From Pseudomonas sp. DTU_2021_1001937_2_SI_NGA_ILE_001 (GTDB lineage: Bacteria; Pseudomonadota; Gammaproteobacteria; Pseudomonadales; Pseudomonadaceae), in NCBI RefSeq assembly GCF_032463525.1, contig NZ_CP135971.1, positions 2,356,001 to 2,420,000 on the forward strand: a stretch of DNA of 64,000 bases, written 5' to 3'. Both the position numbers and the translations under genes were made by a program. Of the stretch, positions 16,777 to 26,234 are shown piece after piece. A model generated the notes under the pieces. It saw nothing but the letters and a program-made list of their open reading frames with translations. It was not told where the DNA came from and did no database searches. The first letter of the stretch is position 1. Every line of letters starts with the position of its first letter.

Positions 16777-17376
16777 TCAGGCGATCTCGGCCAGCTGTGC
16801 CTGGGCCTGGCTCAGGCCCTTGGCGCTGAATTCCTCACCCATGTTCAAGCCTTCGGCGTGCACGAAGGTCACGTCGTGGATACCGATGAAGCCCAGTACC
16901 TGGCGCACGTAGGGTTCCTGATGGTCCATGGCGCCGCCGGTGTACAGGCCGCCACGGGCGGTCAGCACGATGGCACGCTTGCCGGTCAGCAGGCCCTGCG
17001 GGCCGGTTTCACCGTACTTGAAGGTCACGCCGGCACGCAGCACATGGTCGAACCAGGCCTTGAGGGTGCTGGGGATGGCGAAGTTGTACATGGGGGCGCC
17101 CAGTACCAGGACATCGGCGGCCAGCAGCTCGTCGGTCAGCACGTTGGAGCGCTCCAGCGCGGCCTGCTCGGTGGTGCTGCGCTGCTCGTCGGGCTTCATC
17201 CAGCCGCCCAGCAGGGTGGCATCCAGGTGCGGCACAGGGTCCAGCGCCAGGTCACGCACGGTGAGGGTGTCGGCCGGGTGAGCGGTTTTCCACTGCTCGA
17301 TGAACTGGCGGGTGAGCTGGCGCGACACCGAGCCTTCCTGACGGGCGCTGCTTTCGACGATCAATACGCGGGACAT
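16777..17376 (-). CDS. azoR: FMN-dependent NADH-azoreductase
   Basis: Flavodoxin-fold azoreductase/quinone reductase of the AzoR family, 199 residues, the family's usual length. It reduces quinones and azo bonds by two electrons with NAD(P)H using FMN. Typical motifs: VLIVESSARQEGSVSRQL (phosphate loop), LGAPMYNFAIPSTLKAWFDHV, and TARGGLYTGGAMDHQEPY. Located beside a divergent LysR gene, though a small secreted protein gene lies between them. Pseudomonads usually carry several azoR paralogues; which one this is cannot be told. Confidence 0.93.
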   Translation of the reverse strand: MSRVLIVESSARQEGSVSRQLTRQFIEQWKTAHPADTLTVRDLALDPVPHLDATLLGGWMKPDEQRSTTEQAALERSNVLTDELLAADVLVLGAPMYNFAIPSTLKAWFDHVLRAGVTFKYGETGPQGLLTGKRAIVLTARGGLYTGGAMDHQEPYVRQVLGFIGIHDVTFVHAEGLNMGEEFSAKGLSQAQAQLAEIA

Positions 17377-17567
17377 GTTCTACTCCATCTGTTCGAGGGC
17401 GGCTCGGCATGCGTCAGGGGGAAGCCATTCAGGCGTTTCACCCGCTGCGCAGCCTGGAAGCCGGCGGCGTTGAGTTGATGGAGGCCACTTTAATCATCGA
17501 ATCGATCATGAAAAAGCGCAAAAATCTGCTTCGATCCATCGAATAATCAGGTCAATTGGTTTAGGCT

Positions 17568-17885
17568 TCAGCTCGCTGGCTCGCACTCGAGCTTGATGCG
17601 CAACTTGATGATGCTGCGAGTGAACTTCGCCACCACGTCCAGGCTTTCCCCGGCCTTGACCTGCACGCGGCGCAGGCGTGGTGCCTCGGGGCCGTTGTTG
17701 AACTCCACCCGGCAGCTTGCGTCGACCTGGCCGTAGTTGTTCAGGGTGATGGAGCCGGTGTCATGAAAGGTGTCGTGGCTGCGGTAGTCCACCTGCACCC
17801 CCGGCGTGCGCTTCTGCACCTCGATCGGGTACGCCAGCGCCACGCTCGGCAGCAAGGCCAGCAACAGATAACAGGTCCGCTTCAT
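17568..17885 (-). CDS. Small periplasmic protein of unknown function
   Basis: Protein of 105 residues with a Sec signal peptide (RTCYLLLALLPSVALA, cleavage before YPIEV). The mature part is a predicted beta-rich domain with a single Cys (QVDASCRVEFNNGPEAPRL) and a second near the C-terminus (LECEPAS), perhaps one disulfide. From memory, homologues in Pseudomonas carry the label 3-phosphoglycerate kinase, which this sequence cannot support: it has no kinase fold or length. ATG 17885; the longer open frame to 18863 is antisense to the LysR gene. It starts 60 bp from the divergent LysR start, which may control it. Confidence 0.72.
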   Translation of the reverse strand: MKRTCYLLLALLPSVALAYPIEVQKRTPGVQVDYRSHDTFHDTGSITLNNYGQVDASCRVEFNNGPEAPRLRRVQVKAGESLDVVAKFTRSIIKLRIKLECEPAS

Positions 17886-17945
17886 CGGTAGTCTCCGCAG
17901 GGGGATGTGATGAGCGGACGATAGCCCTCTCTGGAGAATCCGTCG

Positions 17946-18869
17946 ATGAAAGCCCCCCGCGTGACCCTGGACCAATGGCGTACCCTGCAGGCCGTGGTCG
18001 ACCACGGCGGCTTCGCCCAGGCCGCCGACGCCATGCACCGCTCGCAGTCGTCGGTCAGCTACACCGTGGCGCGCATGCAGGAACAGCTCGGCGTACCGCT
18101 GCTGCGCATCGACGGGCGCAAGGCAGTGCTCACCGAGGCCGGCGAAGTGCTGCTGCGCCGCTCGCGCCAGCTGATCAAACAGGCCAGCCAGCTGGAAGAC
18201 CTCGCCCACCACATGGAACAGGGCTGGGAAGCCGAGGTACGCCTGGTGGTGGATGCCGCCTACCCCACCGCACGCATCGTGCGCGCCCTTACCGCGTTCA
18301 TGCCGCAGAGCCGCGGCTGCCGGGTGCGCCTGCGCGAAGAGGTGTTGTCCGGGGTCGAGGAAGTGCTGCTCGAAGGCATGGCTGACCTGGCGATCAGCAG
18401 CCTGAACATCGCCGGCCACCTGGGCACCGAAATCAGCACCGTGGAATTCGTCGCCGTGGCCCACCCTGAACATGCCCTGCACAAGCTCAACCGCGAGCTG
18501 ACCTTCCAGGACCTGGAAACCCAGCTGCAGGTGGTAATCCGCGACTCCGGGCGCCAGCAACCCCGCGACGTCGGCTGGCTGGGCGCAGAGCAACGCTGGA
18601 CGGTGGGCAGCCTGGGCACGGCCGCCACCTTCATCAGCAGCGGCCTGGGCTTCGGCTGGCTGCCACGACACATGATCCAGCGCGAGCTGCGCGAAGGTGT
18701 GCTCAAGCCCCTGCCACTGGAAAAAGGCGGCAGCCGCAGCCCGGCGTTCTATCTTTACTCCTCCAAGGACAAACCGATGGGCCCGGCAACCCAGATCCTC
18801 ATCGAGCTGATCCGCAACTTCGACACCGCGCCGCTGGATGCGCCATTCGCGGCACCACCCCAAGCCTGA
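17946..18869 (+). CDS. LysR-family transcriptional regulator
   Basis: LysR regulator of 307 residues. The N-terminal winged helix is clear (TLQAVVDHGGFAQAADAMHRSQSSVSYTV split over residues 13-42), followed by the two-lobed periplasmic-binding-like effector domain. GGAG precedes ATG 17946. Divergent from the small secreted protein gene and, beyond it, azoR; these are its plausible targets. The alpha/beta hydrolase follows 12 bp downstream and may be cotranscribed. Confidence 0.9.
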   Translation: MKAPRVTLDQWRTLQAVVDHGGFAQAADAMHRSQSSVSYTVARMQEQLGVPLLRIDGRKAVLTEAGEVLLRRSRQLIKQASQLEDLAHHMEQGWEAEVRLVVDAAYPTARIVRALTAFMPQSRGCRVRLREEVLSGVEEVLLEGMADLAISSLNIAGHLGTEISTVEFVAVAHPEHALHKLNRELTFQDLETQLQVVIRDSGRQQPRDVGWLGAEQRWTVGSLGTAATFISSGLGFGWLPRHMIQRELREGVLKPLPLEKGGSRSPAFYLYSSKDKPMGPATQILIELIRNFDTAPLDAPFAAPPQA

Positions 18870-18881
18870 CAGGAGTCACGC

Positions 18882-19685
18882 ATGGCTTTTTTCGAACATG
18901 ACGGCTGTTCGCTGCACTATCAGGAATATGGCCAGCAGGCCTCCGGCCAGGGCGCGCCGATCCTGCTGCTGCACGGCCTGGGTTCCAGCGGCCAGGACTG
19001 GGAATACCAGATTCCGGCACTGGCCGCCCGGCACCGGGTCATCACCCTCGACCTGCGCGGCCACGGCCGCTCCGATAAACCCCGTGAGCGCTACAGCATC
19101 AAGGGCTTTGCGGCCGACGTCGAAGCGCTGATCGAGCACCTGCACCTGGGACCGGTGCATCTGGTGGGCCTGTCGATGGGCGGCATGGTCGGCTTCCAGC
19201 TGGCGGTGGACCAGCCACAGCTGCTCAAGAGCCTGTGCATCGTCAACAGCGGCCCGCAGGTCAAGGTGCGCAGCCTCAACGACCTGTGGCAGTGGCTGCG
19301 GCGCTGGAGCCTGGCTCGGCTGCTGAGCATGCAGGCCCTCGGCCAGGCCTTGGGCAAGCTGCTGTTCCCGCGCCCCGACCAGGCCGAACTGCGCCACAAG
19401 ATCAGCGAGCGCTGGGCACGCAACGACAAGCGCGCCTACCTGGCCAGCTTCGACGCCATCGTCGGCTGGGGCGTGCAGGAGCGCCTGGGGCGCATCGCCT
19501 GTCCGACCCTGGTGGTCGCCGCCGACCGCGACTACACACCCGTGGCGCTCAAGCAGGCCTACGTTAAGCTGATTCCCGGCGCCCGCCTGGTGGTCATCGA
19601 CAACTCGCGCCACGCCACGCCGCTGGACCAGCCCGAAGCCTTCAACCGCACGTTGCTGGAATTCATCGAGGCACAGCCGGTCTGA
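18882..19685 (+). CDS. Alpha/beta fold hydrolase
   Basis: Alpha/beta hydrolase of 267 residues. Oxyanion-hole region LLLHGLGSSG, nucleophile elbow GLSMGG (Ser near residue 97), an Asp in AADRDYTP and the terminal His in NSRHATPLDQP give a full catalytic triad; RGHGRSDKP is typical of the epoxide hydrolase/esterase branch. ATG 18882 has CAGGAG upstream. It follows the LysR gene by 12 bp. Substrate, ester or other, unknown. Confidence 0.88.
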   Translation: MAFFEHDGCSLHYQEYGQQASGQGAPILLLHGLGSSGQDWEYQIPALAARHRVITLDLRGHGRSDKPRERYSIKGFAADVEALIEHLHLGPVHLVGLSMGGMVGFQLAVDQPQLLKSLCIVNSGPQVKVRSLNDLWQWLRRWSLARLLSMQALGQALGKLLFPRPDQAELRHKISERWARNDKRAYLASFDAIVGWGVQERLGRIACPTLVVAADRDYTPVALKQAYVKLIPGARLVVIDNSRHATPLDQPEAFNRTLLEFIEAQPV

Positions 19686-19778
19686 ACCCCGGCAAGCAGG
19701 CCACACTGGTTTCACCCGAGCGGCTGTGGTTTCCTACCCGGCCACCGTCGTAACCATTACCGAAGGACCTTCCGGACC

Positions 19779-20342
19779 ATGTTCAAGAACCTCGCTCTCG
19801 CCGCCTGCACCGTGCTGTTCTCGGCCAACCTGCTGGCTGCGGACGCCAAGAAGACCCACGTCGTGCTCGACACTAGCTTCGGCCAGATCGAACTGGAGCT
19901 GGCCGACGACAAGGCGCCGATCACGACCAAGAACTTCCTTGCCTACGTCGACAGCGGCTTCTACAGCAACACCATCTTTCACCGCGTGATCCCCGGCTTC
20001 ATGGTCCAGGGCGGCGGCTTCAACCAGTACCTGGTGCAAAAACCCACCCAGGACCCGATCAAGAACGAAGCCGACAACGGCCTGAACAACGTGCGCGGCA
20101 CCATCGCCATGGCCCGCACCTCCAGCGTCAACTCGGCGACCAGCCAGTTCTTCATCAACACCAACGACAACGCCATGCTCGACCACGGTGTGCGTGACTT
20201 CGGTTACGCCGTGTTCGGCAAGGTGGTCAAGGGCATGGACGTGGTCGACCAGATCGTCAATGCCCGCACCTCCAGCCAGAAAGGCATGCAAGACGTGCCT
20301 GTCGACCCGATCCTGATCAAGTCCGCCAAGCGCGTGAACTGA
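19779..20342 (+). CDS. ppiA: Periplasmic peptidyl-prolyl cis-trans isomerase, cyclophilin type
   Basis: Cyclophilin of 187 residues that speeds Xaa-Pro isomerisation in the periplasm. Residues 1-20 are a signal peptide ([16 protein letters not shown]). The catalytic core is visible as [15 protein letters not shown], with the Arg of FHRV and the FMVQGG motif, then [16 protein letters not shown]. Preceded by AAGGA. It stands alone, followed by a strong hairpin and the ABC exporter. Confidence 0.92.
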   Translation: MFKNLALAACTVLFSANLLAADAKKTHVVLDTSFGQIELELADDKAPITTKNFLAYVDSGFYSNTIFHRVIPGFMVQGGGFNQYLVQKPTQDPIKNEADNGLNNVRGTIAMARTSSVNSATSQFFINTNDNAMLDHGVRDFGYAVFGKVVKGMDVVDQIVNARTSSQKGMQDVPVDPILIKSAKRVN

Positions 20343-20350
20343 TCGGCAGC

Positions 20351-20374
20351 CGACCTGCCCTGCGGGGCAGGTCG
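20351..20374 (+). terminator. Hairpin after ppiA
   Basis: A perfect 10-bp stem (CGACCTGCCC/GGGCAGGTCG) with a TGCG loop, 8 bp after the ppiA stop. No T-run follows, so termination may be partial. Confidence 0.55.
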
Positions 20375-20430
20375 CACGGGACCGTTCGCCACCTTCAAGG
20401 AGATCCCGCCGCCCGCGGGTACCGGAACCC

Positions 20431-22263
20431 ATGCTTTATCGTCGTTTCGAGCAGTTCATCGACATCTTCCGGGATGACCCCGGCACCGCCCCACCCAACC
20501 GGGTCCTGCCCTTCTACTTGCACTACCTGCGCCAGGTCTGGCCGAGCTTCGCCGCGCTGCTGGTGGTCGGGCTGGTGGTGGCGCTCATCGAGGTGGCGCT
20601 GTTCAGCTACCTGAGCCGCATCATCGACCTGACCCAGAACACCCCGCCGGCGCAATTCTTCAGCTTGCACCGCAACGAGCTGATCTGGATGGCCGTGGTC
20701 ACCCTGTTGCTGCGCCCGGTGTTCGTCGGCCTGCACGACCTGCTGGTGCACCAGACCATCAGCCCCGGAATGACCAGCCTGATCCGCTGGCAGAATCACC
20801 GCTACGTGCTCAAGCAGAGCATCAACTTCTTCCAGAACGACTTCGCCGGGCGCATCGCCCAGCGCATCATGCAGACCGGCAACTCGCTGCGCGACTCGGC
20901 GGTGCAGGCCATGGATGCGCTGTGGCACGTGCTCATCTACTCGCTCAGCGCCTTGGTGCTGTTCGCCGAGGCCGACTGGCGGCTGATGATTCCGCTGGTG
21001 CTGTGGATCGGCGCCTACATCCTGGCGCTGATGTACTTCGTACCGCGGGTCAAGCAACGCTCGGTGCAAGCCTCCGACGCACGCTCCAAGCTGATGGGGC
21101 GCATCGTCGACGGCTACACCAACATCACCACCCTCAAGCTGTTCGCCCACAACAACCACGAACAGCGCTATGCCCAGGAAGCCATCCAGGAAAGCAACGA
21201 AAAGACCCAGCTGGCCGGCCGCGTGGTCACCGCGATGGACACTGCGATCACCACCATGAACGGCCTGCTGATCGCCGGCACCACCGGCCTGGCCCTGTGG
21301 TTGTGGACCCAGTCGCTGATCTCCATGGGCGCCATCGCCCTGGCCACTGGCCTGGTGATCCGCATCGTCAACATGTCGGGCTGGATCATGTGGGTGGTCA
21401 ACGGCATCTTCGAGAACATCGGCACCGTGCAGGACGGCTTGGAAAGCATCTCGCAGCCGGTCGCGGTCACCGACAAGCCCGCTGCCCAGCAGCTGCGCAT
21501 CACCCAGGGCGGCGTGCGCTTCGATGGCGTGGATTTCCACTACGGCAATGGCAAGGGCATCATCCACGGCCTCGACCTGGACATTCGCCCTGGCGAGAAG
21601 ATCGGCCTGATCGGCCCCTCCGGCGCGGGCAAGTCCACGCTGGTGAACCTGCTGCTGCGCCTCTACGACGTGCAGGCCGGGCGCATTCTCATCGATGGCC
21701 AGGACATCGCCGAGGTGACCCAGGAAAGCCTGCGGGCGCAGATCGGCATGATCACCCAGGACACCTCGCTGCTGCACCGCTCGATCCGCGACAACCTGCT
21801 GTACGGCAACCCGGACGCCAGCGACGAACAACTCTGGGAAGCGGTGCGCCGCGCCCGCGCCGAAGAGTTCATTGCGTTGCTGTCCGACGCCCAGGGCCGC
21901 AGCGGCTTCGATGCCCACGTGGGCGAGCGCGGTGTCAAGCTGTCAGGCGGCCAGCGCCAGCGCATCGCGATCACCCGGGTGCTGCTCAAGGACGCTCCGA
22001 TCCTGATCATGGACGAAGCCACCTCGGCGCTGGATTCGGAAGTCGAAGCGGCGATTCAGGAAAGCCTGGAAACCCTGATGCAGGGCAAGACCGTAATCGC
22101 CATCGCCCACCGCCTGTCGACCATCGCGCGCATGGACCGCCTGGTGGTGCTGGACAAGGGACGCATCGCGGAAATGGGCAGCCACGCCGAACTGCTCGCC
22201 CAAGGCGGGCTGTATGCCCGGCTGTGGCGGCACCAGACCGGCGGTTTCGTCGGGGTGGACTGA
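20431..22263 (+). CDS. ABC exporter, fused permease and ATPase
   Basis: Half-size type IV ABC exporter of 610 residues: six transmembrane helices in residues about 40-330, then an ATPase domain with Walker A GPSGAGKST, signature LSGGQRQRIAITR and Walker B ILIMDEATSALDSE. It belongs to the multidrug/lipid exporter group and works as a homodimer or with a partner not seen here. An AAGGAG at 20396-20402 lies too far (about 28 nt) from ATG 20431, and no closer in-frame start exists. The protein ends at a hairpin shared with the convergent acyltransferase gene. Substrate unknown. Confidence 0.9.
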   Translation: MLYRRFEQFIDIFRDDPGTAPPNRVLPFYLHYLRQVWPSFAALLVVGLVVALIEVALFSYLSRIIDLTQNTPPAQFFSLHRNELIWMAVVTLLLRPVFVGLHDLLVHQTISPGMTSLIRWQNHRYVLKQSINFFQNDFAGRIAQRIMQTGNSLRDSAVQAMDALWHVLIYSLSALVLFAEADWRLMIPLVLWIGAYILALMYFVPRVKQRSVQASDARSKLMGRIVDGYTNITTLKLFAHNNHEQRYAQEAIQESNEKTQLAGRVVTAMDTAITTMNGLLIAGTTGLALWLWTQSLISMGAIALATGLVIRIVNMSGWIMWVVNGIFENIGTVQDGLESISQPVAVTDKPAAQQLRITQGGVRFDGVDFHYGNGKGIIHGLDLDIRPGEKIGLIGPSGAGKSTLVNLLLRLYDVQAGRILIDGQDIAEVTQESLRAQIGMITQDTSLLHRSIRDNLLYGNPDASDEQLWEAVRRARAEEFIALLSDAQGRSGFDAHVGERGVKLSGGQRQRIAITRVLLKDAPILIMDEATSALDSEVEAAIQESLETLMQGKTVIAIAHRLSTIARMDRLVVLDKGRIAEMGSHAELLAQGGLYARLWRHQTGGFVGVD

Positions 22264-22285
22264 GCACTGCCGAGAACGCATCGCC

Positions 22286-22326
22286 GCTGAAGCGGCTCCT
22301 ACCAGCCCGGCAGGAGCCGCTTCAGC
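22286..22326. terminator. 15-bp REP-type hairpin between convergent genes
   Basis: GCTGAAGCGGCTCCT and its exact reverse complement flank an 11-nt loop. It is two REP half-units in inverted order and overlaps the stop codon of the acyltransferase gene. Likely both a REPIN remnant and a bidirectional transcript end. Confidence 0.65.
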
Positions 22327-23449
22327 CTTCGGCGCGATAGGGCAATGCCTGGCGGGCCTCCTCGGCGTAGGCCAGGACGCCGACGCGCTCCTGTTCCAGG
22401 AAGTCCTGCACCGCCTCTTTCAAGCCCGGATGCAGCAGGTAATGCCAGGAATGGGTGATCTGCGGTTCGAAGCCGCGGATCAGCTTGTGCTCGCCCTGCG
22501 CCCCGGCGTCGAAGCGCTGCAGGCCATGGGCGATGGCGTAGTCCATGCCCTGGTAGAAGCAGGTCTCGAAGTGCAGGCGGTCGAACTCTGCCAGGCAGCC
22601 CCAGTACCGGCCATAGAAGCTACCTCCGCCGACCAGGCTGAAAGCCATGGCCACCGGACGCGCGCCCTGGCGGGCCAGCACCACGCGGATCGCCTCGGGC
22701 ATGCGCTGGCCCAGCAGGCTGAAGAACTCGCGGGTCAGGTAAGGAGCCTGGCCGCGCACCTCATAGGTGTTGCTGTAGCAGGCATACACGAAGTCCCATA
22801 GCGCTTCGCTCATCTGCGCGCCGCCCAGCCATTCGAACTCGATGCCCTGCCCCGCCACCTGCTCGCGCTCCTTGCGCATCTGCTTGCGCTTGCGCGAACT
22901 CAAGGTGTCGAGAAAGTCCTGGAAATCCCGATAGCCCCGGTTGTGCCAGTGGAACTGGCAGCCCAGGCGCTGCAGCCAGCCAGGCTGCCCGGCAAGCAAG
23001 ACATCGGCGGCCGGGTCGGTGAAGTTCACATGCGCGCTGGACAGCCCTTCGCCCTGCAGGTATGCCGGCAGGCCCTCCAGCAGCGTCGCGCCGGCCTCGG
23101 CACTGCTGGCCAGGATGCGTGCCCCGCTCACCGGGCTGAACGGCACGGCGGCGAGCAGCTTGGGGTAGTAGCCGATACCGGCGCGGCGGCAGGCATTGGC
23201 CCAGCCATGGTCGAAGACATACTCGCCGTAGGAGTGCCACTTGCGGTACGCCGGCATGGCCGCGCGCAGCTGGCCGGCGTCCTCGAACAGCAGGTGCTCG
23301 GCCTGCCAGCCTGTCCCTGCACCCAGGCTGCCGCTGTCTTCCAGGCTGGCGAGAAAGGCGTGCCGCAGGAATGGCTGTTCATCCGCCAAAAGGGCATCCC
23401 AACGCTCGGCTGAAACCGCCTTCAGGCTATCGACCACATGTACAGGCAT
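22322..23449 (-). CDS. FemAB-like GNAT-fold acyltransferase (peptidogalycan biosynthesis-type protein)
   Basis: Protein of 375 residues of the COG3146/DUF482 group, with a FemAB/GNAT-like fold. Recognisable segments are RAGIGYYPKLLAAVPFSPV, SSRKRKQMRKEREQV (basic region near residue 190), SFYGRYWGC and HFETCFYQGMDYAI. Members are annotated as GNAT or peptidogalycan biosynthesis proteins, but the reaction is not established to my knowledge. ATG 23449 is chosen over an open frame to 23515. Converges on the ABC exporter. Confidence 0.82.
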   Translation of the reverse strand: MPVHVVDSLKAVSAERWDALLADEQPFLRHAFLASLEDSGSLGAGTGWQAEHLLFEDAGQLRAAMPAYRKWHSYGEYVFDHGWANACRRAGIGYYPKLLAAVPFSPVSGARILASSAEAGATLLEGLPAYLQGEGLSSAHVNFTDPAADVLLAGQPGWLQRLGCQFHWHNRGYRDFQDFLDTLSSRKRKQMRKEREQVAGQGIEFEWLGGAQMSEALWDFVYACYSNTYEVRGQAPYLTREFFSLLGQRMPEAIRVVLARQGARPVAMAFSLVGGGSFYGRYWGCLAEFDRLHFETCFYQGMDYAIAHGLQRFDAGAQGEHKLIRGFEPQITHSWHYLLHPGLKEAVQDFLEQERVGVLAYAEEARQALPYRAEG

Positions 23450-23723
23450 CGGCGTGCTCCGGGCTACGGACAAGGCTGCCAGTATCACCCATCCATCGCC
23501 CGGCGTCCCGCCCAAACTACGCCGAACGCTCTATCTCGGGCCTTCTAGACGAAAAAGTGCAACAGGATCGTCATTCACGCGCCATCACTTCGCCACTTTT
23601 CTGTAATACCCGACAGTAATACTGGCGCCTGTTTTTAGAACCGGTTGCAAAACCTTGAACCTTATCCCGATTGGGATGTCCTGCGCGCCGGCGAGCACTG
23701 GCGCAACCGTCTTGGAGATCATT

Positions 23724-24974
23724 ATGCGTTCTGTTTCCACTCGTACTGCAGCGGCCCTGTGTGGCGGCCTGGTATTGGCCCTGAGTGTTCCGGCCCATGC
23801 CGCAGTCGACGCCAAACTGCTGGAGATGCTGAAAGCCAACGGCTCGATCACTCAGGCCCAGTACAACGAACTGCAAACCGAGCTGGCCAAGGATCAACAA
23901 GCCGCTGCCACCGCGGCCAAGTCTTCGGCCGCACAGAGCGATTTCGAGAAGAAGCTGGCCTGGGCCGCCAAGACCCAGTTCAAGGGTGACGTGCGCTTCC
24001 GTCACGAGACCGTCAAGATCGACGGCCAGACCAACGCCCAGGACAAGGATCGCCAGCGTATCCGTGCCCGCCTGGGTGCCTACACCGAGATCAACCCGCA
24101 GGTCAGCACCGGTATCCGTATCGCCACCGGCGGCAACAACGACGCGCGCTCCACCAACCAGGACCTGGACAACTACTTCGTCAAGAAAGACCTGTGGCTA
24201 GACCTGGGCTACATCGACTACCACCCGACCGCCATCAAGGGCCTGTCGCTGATCGGCGGCAAGATGAACCAGCCTTGGGAAAGCATGGGCGACATCATCT
24301 GGGACAGCGACATCAACCCGGAAGGCCTGGCCGCCACCTACAGCTTCCCGGTCAACGACAGCCTGAAGCTGTTCGGCAGCGCTGGCCACTTCACCCTGAA
24401 GGACAACATCGACGGCGAAGGCACCCAGTTCCGCCACGACCTGCGTCTGTACTCGGGCCAGTTGGGCGCCAACTTCAAGGCCACCGACAACCTGAAACTG
24501 ACCCTGGGCGGCAGCGTCTACGGTTACGACAACGACAAGGACAGCGCAGCCCTGCGCGTCAACGGCAACACCAGCACCGAATTCCGCCTGTACGAAGGCT
24601 TCGGCCAGATCGACATCGGTGGCCTGCCAATGCCGCTGTCGCTGTACGGCCAGTACGTGGTCAACGACGAGTCCACCGACGGCCACGACACCGCCTGGCT
24701 GGCCGGCTTCAAGACCAAGTTCTACGACCTGAAGTTCGACTACAACTACCGCGATACCCAGCGTAACGCCGTGGTGGGTGCCTTCACCGACTCCGACTTC
24801 GCCAACGGCACCACCGGTTCGCGCGGCCACAAGCTGAAGATCGGTTACGACATCGACAAGAACTTCTCGGTGGGCGCCACCTACTTCCTGACCAAGGCCG
24901 ACTTCGCCACGGCCAGCAGCCCGCGCGACGCCGATGCCAACACCCTGCAACTGGACGTGGAAGCCAAGTTCTAA
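23724..24974 (+). CDS. Putative outer-membrane porin
   Basis: Outer-membrane protein of 416 residues of the putative porin (Porin_5-like) family. Residues 1-26 are a signal peptide ending AHA. Residues about 30-75 form a short helical/coiled segment (LKANGSITQAQYNELQTELAKD), as in porins tethered by an N-terminal helix. The rest alternates beta strands rich in aromatic residues (LYGQYVVNDES, KLKIGYDIDKNF) and ends LDVEAKF with the C-terminal Phe expected for BAM-assembled barrels. GGAG precedes ATG 23724. Transcribed alone, with a strong terminator after it. Solute unknown. Confidence 0.88.
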   Translation: MRSVSTRTAAALCGGLVLALSVPAHAAVDAKLLEMLKANGSITQAQYNELQTELAKDQQAAATAAKSSAAQSDFEKKLAWAAKTQFKGDVRFRHETVKIDGQTNAQDKDRQRIRARLGAYTEINPQVSTGIRIATGGNNDARSTNQDLDNYFVKKDLWLDLGYIDYHPTAIKGLSLIGGKMNQPWESMGDIIWDSDINPEGLAATYSFPVNDSLKLFGSAGHFTLKDNIDGEGTQFRHDLRLYSGQLGANFKATDNLKLTLGGSVYGYDNDKDSAALRVNGNTSTEFRLYEGFGQIDIGGLPMPLSLYGQYVVNDESTDGHDTAWLAGFKTKFYDLKFDYNYRDTQRNAVVGAFTDSDFANGTTGSRGHKLKIGYDIDKNFSVGATYFLTKADFATASSPRDADANTLQLDVEAKF

Positions 24975-25028
24975 AAATGCCGCAACGGCAGGCCGCCCTG
25001 GCCTGCCGCTGGCCAGCCGTTAAAACCG

Positions 25029-25083
25029 GGCGCCTGTGTATCGTTCCCCATCATCCGACGATACCCAGACGCTCGGTTTTTTT
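25029..25083 (+). terminator. Rho-independent terminator after porin gene
   Basis: A long stem built of GCG, CTG and GTATCGT paired with ACGATAC, CAG and CGC, followed by CTCGGTTTTTTT. It lies about 55 bp after the porin stop; a smaller 8-bp hairpin (24987-25007) precedes it. Confidence 0.8.
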
Positions 25084-25112
25084 GCGAGGCATATACCAAC
25101 CTGTTGCAGCGA

Positions 25113-26234
25113 TCAGCGCTTGCGCAGGATCACACTGCCGATCGAATAGCCGGCACCGAACGAGCTGAGCACGCCCAGCGCGCCGGTGGGCAGGTCGTCC
25201 TGATGCTTGTGGAAGGCGATCACCGAACCGGCCGAACTGGTGTTGGCGTAGGTGTCCAGGATCACCGGCGCCTCCTCGGCAGAGGCTTCACGACCCAGCA
25301 GCTTCTTGACGATCAGATGGTTCATGCTCAGGTTGGCCTGGTGCAGCCAGAAGCGCTGCACGTCGCTGACGTTCAGGCCGCTGTCCTGCAGGTGGGCAGC
25401 GATCAGTTCGGCGACCATCGGGCACACCTCGCGGAACACCTTGCGGCCTTCCTGGACGAACAGTTTGTCTGGCGTGCCGACGCCCTGCTCGTCAGCGCGG
25501 TTGAGGAAGCCGAAGTTGTTGCGGATGTTGTTGGAGAACTGGGTCAGCAACCGCGTGCCGACGATCTCGAACTGATGGGCGGAGGTGGCCAGGTCGGCGC
25601 GTTCGACCACCAGCGCGGTGGCCGCGTCACCGAAGATGAAATGGCTGTCGCGGTCACGGAAGTTCAGGTGCGCGGTGCACACTTCCGGGTTGATCACCAG
25701 CAGCGCCCGGGCCTGGCCGAGCTGCACGCTGTTGCACGCGGCCTGCACGCCAAAGGTCGCCGACGAGCACGCCACGTTCATGTCGAAGCCATAGCCCTGG
25801 ATACCCAGCGCGGCCTGAATCTCGATGGAAATCGCCGGGTAGGCGCGCTGCAGGTTGGAGCAGGCGACGATCACCCCGTCGATGTCCGCCGGAGTCTTGC
25901 CGGCGCGCTCCAGCGCCTGGCGCGCGGCCGCCACGCCCATTTCGCAGAGAATCGACGGCTGGTCGTCGCTGCGCTCGGGCAGGTAGGGTTTCATGCGTTG
26001 CGGGTCGAGGATGCCCTGCTTGTCCAGAACGAAACGGCTCTTGATTCCCGAAGCCTTCTCGATGAAGGCGGCATCGGATTCGGCCTGGGCCTGGACCTCG
26101 CCACGCGCGATGGCGTCGGCGTTTTCCTGGTTGAACTGCGCCACCCAGGTGTTGAAGGACTGCACCAGCTCTTCGTTGGAAATGCTCTGGGCCGGGGTAA
26201 ACAGGCCTGTGCCGCTGATGACGACGTTATGCAC
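25113..26234 (-). CDS. Beta-ketoacyl-ACP synthase III family protein
   Basis: Thiolase-fold condensing enzyme of 373 residues, longer than the 320 residues of canonical FabH because of an insertion around residues 30-60. The catalytic triad is present: Cys156 in NVACSSATF, His298 in WLHQANLSMN and Asn331 in YANTSSAGS. The start is GTG 26234, with GAGG 8 nt upstream; the frame to 26267 is longer but has no such site. Pseudomonads use KAS III paralogues to start fatty acid synthesis from acetyl-CoA or longer acyl-CoAs; the acyl preference of this one cannot be read. Monocistronic. Confidence 0.88.
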   Translation of the reverse strand: MHNVVISGTGLFTPAQSISNEELVQSFNTWVAQFNQENADAIARGEVQAQAESDAAFIEKASGIKSRFVLDKQGILDPQRMKPYLPERSDDQPSILCEMGVAAARQALERAGKTPADIDGVIVACSNLQRAYPAISIEIQAALGIQGYGFDMNVACSSATFGVQAACNSVQLGQARALLVINPEVCTAHLNFRDRDSHFIFGDAATALVVERADLATSAHQFEIVGTRLLTQFSNNIRNNFGFLNRADEQGVGTPDKLFVQEGRKVFREVCPMVAELIAAHLQDSGLNVSDVQRFWLHQANLSMNHLIVKKLLGREASAEEAPVILDTYANTSSAGSVIAFHKHQDDLPTGALGVLSSFGAGYSIGSVILRKR

